A stretch of DNA of 64,000 nucleotides from Quillaja saponaria (taxonomy: Eukaryota > Streptophyta > Magnoliopsida > Fabales > Quillajaceae), in NCBI GenBank assembly GCA_029379385.1, contig CM055607.1, forward strand, positions 35,213,235-35,277,234, given 5' to 3'. Positions 57,203 through 64,000 of the stretch are shown here, in pieces. The notes under the pieces were generated by a model, which was given only the letters and a program-made list of their open reading frames with translations, made no database searches and had not been told where the DNA came from. A program made the position numbers and the translations under genes. Every line of letters starts with the position of its first letter. The first letter of the stretch is position 1.

Positions 57203-58672
57203 AAATTATTATTTAGTTCTTGTAGTTTAAGTTGGATTTCACTTTGGTCTCTACTTTTTACTTTGTTGCAATTAGGTCTCCATAATTATTAAATTACATT
57301 AATTAGGTCCCTGCCATCTCCTATCATCAATTTTAACACTAATAGAAGTGACATTGGCTAACAGATTTCACGCATAACCTAAAAAAAAAAAAAATTTACA
57401 TGACAATTTGTTGTGATAAATTGACAAATTAAAATTTTACACATGGAAAAATAAAAAAAGTACATAAAATATAAATAAAAAGCTCAAATTATATAAAATA
57501 TATACAAAAACTCATTAATACATCACAGTCAAAAGAAGAAATAATGAAGCTTGGATGATCTCTTGACAAATTGTTGACATTTCCTTGTCAAATTGTTGAC
57601 ATTTCTTGTGGAATATTGGATTTTTGGAGTGAACTTTTTTATTCTAAACCCTAATTAAAGAGGGCTAGGGTTTGGAAGATCAAGAAGTGAATCGGTTTTA
57701 CTAGAAGGGATAACATTGTTTGGTCGATGGGAAAGTGAAATTGGTTTTATCCTTCAGCGTTAAAATCATTGTCAATTACAACTTCAACTCTGCATCAAGC
57801 GGAACTGGTTGTCACCAATTCCAACTCTTCACCCAACAACAATGGTCACCCATGAAAAGAGAAAAAGAGGGACTAACAAGATCTTATTTTCCAAACATAG
57901 CCTTAGTGGGAACATCCTCTAAAAACTAAAAATATCCTTTGATTTTGGATTCTAGATCTAGCAAGCTTGGCTCAAGTGGGGATTATTGAAGAAGAAGATG
58001 AATAATTAGAAGGATATGAAAACTAAATCGGTTGAAACTGCTTTAAATTCAGATGAACCCAATGAACAAAAATGACGACAAGTACTAGAGCCTGATTTTG
58101 ACTCTAGCTATGCGGTAATCACATCACTCTATTTCTGAAGTTCCTCAAGCTTTTTCATTCTCTCTCACTCTCTCGGATTTGGTTTGCTAAAATTGAAACA
58201 AATTGAAAGACGAAATTAAAGTTGAGAGTGAAGAGGATTGGTCCAAAAATATAGGTTTGATGATGTAGAGAGAATGAATTTCTAATTTTTAGTTTTTTAT
58301 TTTTCTTTTTCATTTATAAATATTTTTTAACAAAAAAATTGAAATTTTTAAAAACAAATAATACATTAAAGTCACATTGGAATTTATTATTGGCTTATTA
58401 ATTCATATGGTTTGGTCACGTCAGAGATTATTAATTATGTCATCAACTATTAGTTCATGTCATTTCTATTAGTGTTAAAACTGACATCATAGATTATTAA
58501 CTATGTCATCAACTACTAGTTCACGTTATTTCTATTAGTATTAAAACTGATGGTAAGGACCTAATTATTGCAATTTATAATCATGAGAACCCAAATATAA
58601 CAAAGTGAAAAAGAGAGATCAAAGTGAAATCTGACTTAAATTACATGAATCAAATGTGTAATTAGTCCTTTT
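57203..58672. mobile_element. Non-autonomous MULE-like element with ~150-bp terminal inverted repeats
   Basis: The left end (57203-57360) contains tagtttaagttggatttcac, aattaggtcc and ctaatagaagtgac. The right end (58500-58672), read in reverse complement, contains the same landmarks in the same order (taatttaagtcagatttcac, aattaggtcc, ctaatagaaataac). The inverted repeats are about 150 bp and diverged, and the interior is about 1.1 kb. No transposase is seen. A 62-bp motif (tatgtcatcaacta..) is duplicated at 58440-58555. An interior gene-like patch (57660-57930) could be captured DNA. A clear 9-bp target duplication was not found. Confidence 0.65.
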
Positions 58673-59070
58673 TTTTTTTAATAAGCAAATAAGTAGAAAG
58701 TCTAGAAAAGAAAAAGGGTAATATAAAAGTGGAACTGTAGATTACGATGCACAAAAGATAATGTAGGACCAAACAAAGCTATAGGAGTATGTACACCGAG
58801 GAATCCACAATGTAGATAAGGTATTAGGTAATAGGCACTCCAAGACAAAAATGTACAATGAAAGCTGATGCGCAACAATACAGTTAGGATTTTTGGACAG
58901 AAAAGTCCAAAATCGAAGATTTTTGTACAAAATGGTAATTTTTTTAGTTTGATAGCCAGAATAGGGTAAATTCTGAAACCGTATTTTCAGGTCCGACTAA
59001 GTATGCCAGCTCACCCACTTTCCTAGATCACACACTCATGCGCCACGTACGAGTCATTTGAATTGAGGAT

Positions 59071-59210
59071 GAAACCGGCTTTTGTAAAGCCGATTTCACC
59101 AAGATTTTGACCCTATGCGGGACCTGCGTGGGAGACAAACAATTGTAGGCTACCCTGCAGCACTGTAGGGTAGCCTGCGTCGCTAGGCAGCAAGGCTGCC
59201 TAGCGATGCA
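59071..59210. repeat. Cluster of three strong hairpins
   Basis: Hairpin 1, 59071-59097: gaaaccggcttt / aaagccgatttc. Hairpin 2, 59145-59178: gtaggctaccct / agggtagcctgc around a 10-nt loop. Hairpin 3, 59176-59210: a 16-bp stem (tgcgtcgctaggcagc / gctgcctagcgatgca, one G-T pair) around the 3-nt loop aag. The patch is far more GC-rich than its surroundings. A related hairpin with the same gcctagcgatgca core lies at 59911-59940. Confidence 0.8.
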
Positions 59211-59910
59211 CGTCCCAGGCCTCCCCCCCCGCATGCAATAATTCCCTCCCCCTCCTCTCTATAACTAATTAATTTAAAACTATCAAAATTACTAATAAAT
59301 ATATTAATTACATTAAAACATACAAATACAATAATTATTAATTATTTCAAAACTCATTAAATTACTATTTTAAGGCAAACAAAATTACTAATTAATTTAA
59401 GTGTCACATAATTATTATTTTAAACTAATAAATATTATTTATTAATTCAAACATGAAAAAGTTAATAATTTATCATATCATAAATATAATAATTATTAAA
59501 TTATCATAAAAATTACAATTACAACAAATTTTTAATTATAACATATAATAAAAATTAATATTTCAACAATCATAATATAAAACTACTGCAAATATAGGTA
59601 CATGCATACAACAATGATAAATACAACTTTCTAAAAAAATAATTCTTCTTTATGACTTATTAGGTAAGAAGCAAATGAGCAAAATATCAACACCGGCAAC
59701 GTGATTTCAACAATTATCCTAAAAAAAACATAAATAAACTTAGAATAATAGAACATATATATCGATTTTAACATTAAATGGTTTATATAATTTATATTTA
59801 TATTTTATTTTAAAAAAATTAAATGGTGTATGTAATTTAAATAATTAATAAAATACGTATACCATTTAATAAAAAATTAATATTTAATTATTAATTATTT
59901 AAATTACGTA

Positions 59911-59940
59911 GGCTTGCATCAGCCTAGCGATGCAGAAGCC
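59911..59940. repeat. Fourth hairpin sharing the gcctagcgatgca core
   Basis: ggcttgcatc and gatgcagaagcc pair around agcctagc. The gcctagcgatgca core repeats the sequence at 59198-59210, about 720 bp away, with only AT-rich DNA in between. Confidence 0.6.
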
Positions 59941-60139
59941 CCCCTTTAAGTAATTGTAGCACATTTTTCTTCCCGCACAATAAGCAACCTATGTACAATA
60001 ATTTCTCCAACCTCCAATAATTTTCTCCTCCCCTCTATATTACAAGTCCCTCTCCTCCAATAAATGCACACCTTCATATTTCAGATCCTTGAAATATTTT
60101 TTTTCATGAGTTTTGTAAATTTTTTTATGAGTTTTTGAA

Positions 60140-60640
60140 AAAAAAAATTTAAATATATGATAATTTATAAGTGAGTTTTTTTGAAATATATGATAATTTT
60201 TAAATTAAAATTTTTATTATATGATATTTTTAAATTATAAAATATATAGTAATTTTTTAATTTATAGTATATAATATTTTATAAATTTAAAGTATATGAT
60301 AATTTTTAAATTTTAGAATTTAAGATTTTTCATAATTTTTTAATTTTGTCATAAATATTTTTAAAATTCATGATATCTTTTAAATATAAAGTATATGTTA
60401 ATTTATATATTTATAGTTTATGATATATTTAAATTTTAAAATGTATGATAAATTTTAAAGTGTATAATAATTATATGGAATTAAAAATATATGATAAATT
60501 TTAAATTTATAGTGTATGACAGTTTTTAAATTTTTAAATTTTGTATTTTTAGAATTTAAGATTTTTGATAATTTTTTAATTCTATAGTGTATCATAAATG
60601 TTTTTATTATAGTTTATGATATTTTTATTATTTTTAAACT
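60140..60640. repeat. Degenerate AT-rich tandem repeats
   Basis: Repeated variants of tatgataatttttaaattt and tatagtatatgata occupy about 500 bp with a rough 30-40 bp spacing. Low complexity, no coding. Confidence 0.55.
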
Positions 60641-60977
60641 TATTTAAAATGATTTAGTAAAAATAAAAAATATTAAATTATTTTAAAAATTAATGGAACA
60701 TACTTATATTAATCAAATACATATTATGAATACTATAATTTATTTAGAAAAACTTGCCACACTTTGGCGATAATGAAATAAATATGTGTGTCATTGTTTA
60801 ATAACATGCTGGCAAAGTCGATGGAAGAAAATTATGAACGAAATCATCATCGCAATCACTGTCAGGGTAGTCAGACAGGTTATCATCGCTCTTATATTGC
60901 ACATCAATTTCAACTTCCATCATCGTCGGAGTTTTTAACTCATCTTGCCGAGCAGCCGTCTCATGCCAAGCATGATA

Positions 60978-61421
60978 CTAATCTAGTCTTCGATTCATCT
61001 GATTAATTTCGGACTTTAGTCTTTCAATCACCTGAGCTATTTCACCTTGTGTTGAAAGAGGTAAAGTTACAGATATCGCTTTTGGGACTGACAGCTTGTG
61101 TAATCTACAATATGATTCCATCTCGCACCTTATCTCCCACCATCTAATGTACTCAGGTTCCTTTGCCCAAACTATCCAATTTTCTTGTGAGATATTAGTA
61201 ATTGGTCCGACCATTATATGATCGGCAATATTTCGACTATTGGTAGAAAATATAGGGACGCATTGAAACTCTCTTTTCGATCCATACCATGTAACATCAT
61301 TCGGATCAGTATACTTGTCTACACGATGAAGACGTTGTCTTGGTGTTGATGGCTCAGGTCTGGTTCTAGTTGATGATCTGTGACCACCACAACGTCCATG
61401 ACAACCACAATGTGAGCAGGG
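60978..61421 (-). CDS. Transposon-associated ORF fragment (function unknown)
   Basis: Open minus-strand frame of about 147 codons, closed upstream by a stop at 61422-61424. Its start is therefore either the internal Met at 61214 or lies in an exon I cannot place. It opens with a Cys/His-rich patch (CSHCGCHGRCGGH), then DKYTDPNDVTWYGSKREF and an aromatic-rich core (NWIVWAKEPEYIRWWEIRCEM). It ends in a short helical tail (IAQVIERLKSEINQMNRR). I do not recognise the family. It lies just downstream of the plant-mobile-domain pseudogene on the same strand and is probably part of the same element (inference). Confidence 0.4.
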   Translation of the reverse strand, partial: PCSHCGCHGRCGGHRSSTRTRPEPSTPRQRLHRVDKYTDPNDVTWYGSKREFQCVPIFSTNSRNIADHIMVGPITNISQENWIVWAKEPEYIRWWEIRCEMESYCRLHKLSVPKAISVTLPLSTQGEIAQVIERLKSEINQMNRRLD

Positions 61422-62024
61422 TTATCTTGGCATTTTTTCTTGTTATCGAGTGTGAGTTTCTAATAAGAAACAGTTGTTTAATGTTTTTAACTCTGATGAC
61501 CAATTCTGTTTATATAAGCAAATATTTCTTGTTATCAGTCAAAATAATGTCACTTGAATATATACTGAAGTAGTCAAAGATTTAATGCGTGAGTGTAAAG
61601 TAATGTCAGCATTGTTTGTTCATACGTTAAGTAATGTTAGCCTGTCCATTTACTGTTTAAATGCTTTATAATTGAAAATACGTGAACAAGTAGTCATGTC
61701 ATGAAAAGATTGCGTACCTCATTCTAATTATTACATGTTTCATTATAAAGTGATACTAGCATGTTTGTTTATTAAAACAATACTTGAAGATTTATGTAAT
61801 TATTTCAGTATTTAAGATAATAATTATTATTAGACAATTTAAAATTTACACCTTGAAGTGGTAGGGGGTTTGGCAGACCCCTACTTGTTTTTTTAAAAAG
61901 TAAATTCTAATTTACAAATATAACTATATTAAAACATAAACCACGAAGACTCTTCCCATTACAAATAACAAACATAAAAATTAAAAATTAAAAAACTTAG
62001 ATAAGGATTTCGGGCAATACTGGT

Positions 62025-64000
62025 CTACAAAAAATGACCCCCTGTATCACATGGGCGTGGTCTTCTCCTCATTGCCAGGTTTCGCCTAAGTGGTACATCA
62101 GCCCTGTCACCAAGATCTTCTGACTGAGGTATGTCATCAGCACCGCTAAATCCTTCCTCAGCTTGCACACCTGAACCCATACTCGGGTCATATGATGCAG
62201 GTGTACTACCATACTGAAAGTATGGCACCTGTGGTATGGGAGAGTTAAAAACCTCGTTTGATTGCTGTGCAAAGTCCGGCATAAGCTGATGATACATAGA
62301 TGAACTACTGGCCATATAAGGAGGTGGAGACATATGCGCTGGAGATGGAATATACACATCTGATGGTCGGACATCAGCATCAACACATCCATAAGATACC
62401 GACGGTCCAGGGACATCAGTCTTACTGCGTCTGCGACATTGTGATGACAATGATGATGATGATGTTGAATGAGTAGAATAGGAAAGAGCTGGATTAGCAT
62501 AGATAAGACCAACTCGTGTAAGATATCTCCTACTGATACGTCTATACCACTCATTGTACTCGGGTGTATGAGCAGCATAACCATGTGCAACTCCCCGAAG
62601 ATCACCTGTCTGGACCAAATTGTATCTCATGCCCCAAATGGCTATGGTTAGCATGTAGCCAACGGTAGTCTGTGATGCCCCTTCCCTGAAGATCACATTT
62701 GTGCAAGGTTTAATCGGCCTCAATGTCAGTAGGGTTTTCTGGTATAGTTTGCTGATATCCAAACTGATGCATTACCCTATCCACTTTCTAATACTCAACA
62801 ATATGAAAACAAATTAAAGGTACTTTAGCACCCCAAATATGCTGGTCTAGATAACAATAGGTTGGTATCAGGTGCCTCAGCTCATCATCAATGTAGGGTA
62901 GTGATATGAACTGCAATCCAAAAACAGTGTCAATGTTTTCATAAATAAAACATTGCAACATGAATATGTTAAATGATACATAAATATAAGATAAACTTGT
63001 AATTACCTGCTCTGCTGACATCCTGTCCAGCATCTCCCTATACCAAGACACCACATTAGGGCCGATTTGAGTTACTTTGAATTTTACTCTCCACCTGCAA
63101 GTAATAAAAAATGTCAATTACAAGTCATTTACGTACCACACATTATAAGCAAATGCATAAAACTAATAATTTTACATACCTCGCGCCTAAATGACAAAAA
63201 TTATCCCACGGAATGTCTGTCTCCCTCCTCGATGCGAGAAAGGGTAGTCTCTCCTATGCCCATACTAGGAGTAATATCAAAGGTCCAGCAATTTCAGAAG
63301 CATCAAGGTGAGTGGCATGACACATCTCCCTGTACAACCATGCCAGGGAGGCACTGCCCCAGCTGTACTGTCCTGCGACATATAGGTTTTCCAGCAGAGA
63401 TAAGAAACAAATGTGCACATGTGTACTCGTCTTACTAGTGAATAACAATCCACCCATCAGCTGTAATATATAAGCTCGTGCATATCTCTGCGCTGTAATG
63501 TCATCACCGTCGGCTGGGAAATTCTGAAATGTCATTCCTAACCAGCTCATTTTCAATGTGTTACCCTTAACAGTTGTAGCAGGGGGCACAACTCCCAATA
63601 ATCGCTCGCACTCAATTGCGACGTCAGCACCAACTAGGCCAGAGACAGGTTCACCATCAACATGTAAACCGAACAAAATACTAACATCCTGTAACGTGAT
63701 GGTGGCTTCGCCGTGAGGCAGATAAAATGTGAGTCTCCGGCCTCCATCGCTGGACTAAAGCTGTCACAAGGTGCCAATCAAGAGAAATAAACCCCACCTT
63801 GATCACACAACCAAAACCTGCCATAGTCATATACTCCAATACACGAGGATTAATATTATTAATATTATTAAGAATCTCCCGGCCGAACACCACCTCCCTG
63901 CAACGGCATCTCAGGACATAGGTCTCGCTCTAAAATTTTAAAAACATATTAGTAAGAACATTTTCGCTAATAAAATTAATTTGAAAAATTAAAGGTAAAT
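62025..64000 (-). pseudogene. Plant mobile domain (MAIN-like / 'PP7 long form-like') transposon gene, decayed
   Basis: The plant mobile domain occurs in transposon-encoded proteins of angiosperms and in the domesticated MAIN proteins. Visible minus-strand blocks: PRVLEYMTMAGFGCVIKVG, DWHLVTALVQRWRPETH, LPHGEATITLQDVSILFGL, MSWLGMTFQNFP, YILQLMGGLLF, SWGSASLAWLYREMCHAT, RRETDIPWDNF. An exon at 63007-63094 gives WRVKFKVTQIG. A third exon gives SLPYIDDELRHLIPTYCYLD ... HQFGYQQTIPENPTDIEAD, followed by HTPEYNEWYRRISRRYLTR and a Pro/Ser-rich tail ending RRRPRPCDTGGHFL at 62025. Lesions: a 2-nt deletion near 63733, TAG in place of a conserved Trp at 63254-63256, further stops near 62790 and 62720, and a frameshift near 62640. 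The 5' end lies beyond the window. The many lesions show a dead copy. Confidence 0.8.

Overview
This window is nuclear DNA of a flowering plant, almost certainly a eudicot. The genes carry many short GT-AG introns in AT-rich DNA, the families are plant-specific (XTH, pectinesterase, TOPLESS, PP2-type F-box, plant mobile domain), and the long intergenic stretches hold small transposon remnants. I cannot name the species.

Layout: (1) 1-2.94 kb, minus: 5' part of a PRP38-type splicing factor gene that runs off the left edge. (2) 3.86-5.01 kb, plus: a four-exon XTH gene. (3) 7.39-17.90 kb, minus: a complete TOPLESS-related co-repressor gene with 25 coding exons, whose joined exons give 1131 codons, the family length. 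(4) 21.37-22.89 kb, minus: a clade-E-like PP2C gene. On the same strand, only about 65 bp past its stop codon, starts what I read as a U4atac minor-spliceosomal snRNA gene (USE, TATA-like box, k-turn stem-loop, Sm site, 3' stem-loop). (5) 23-32.5 kb: AT-rich intergenic DNA with a microsatellite and MITE-like elements. (6) 32.6-35.9 kb, plus: a tandem pair of F-box/PP2 genes, the second with a 1-nt frameshift. (7) About 36.0-36.3 kb, plus: a telo-box/TATA promoter with no reading frame behind it, followed by a box C/D snoRNA that can guide on 25S rRNA. (8) 38.3-44.9 kb, plus: three tandem pectinesterases, namely a decayed pseudogene, a copy with one 1-nt frameshift, and an intact copy. (9) 46.6-50.1 kb, plus: a small RS/K-rich nuclear protein gene whose first intron carries a threefold 250-bp repeat. 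(10) 52.2-52.7 kb, minus: an invertase/pectinesterase inhibitor. (11) 53.7-55.3 kb, plus: a soluble epoxide hydrolase gene with two frameshifts. (12) 55.9-64 kb: a transposon graveyard with LTR/TRIM remnants, a tandem repeat, a MULE-like element with long inverted repeats, a hairpin cluster and a degraded plant-mobile-domain gene.

Functional themes: cell-wall remodelling (XTH, pectinesterases, inhibitor), RNA processing (PRP38, U4atac, snoRNA, RS protein), repression and signalling (TPR2, PP2C), and SCF-type F-box proteins. Three otherwise well-preserved genes each have small indels. These are either recent lesions or indel errors in the assembly, and the sequence alone cannot decide which.
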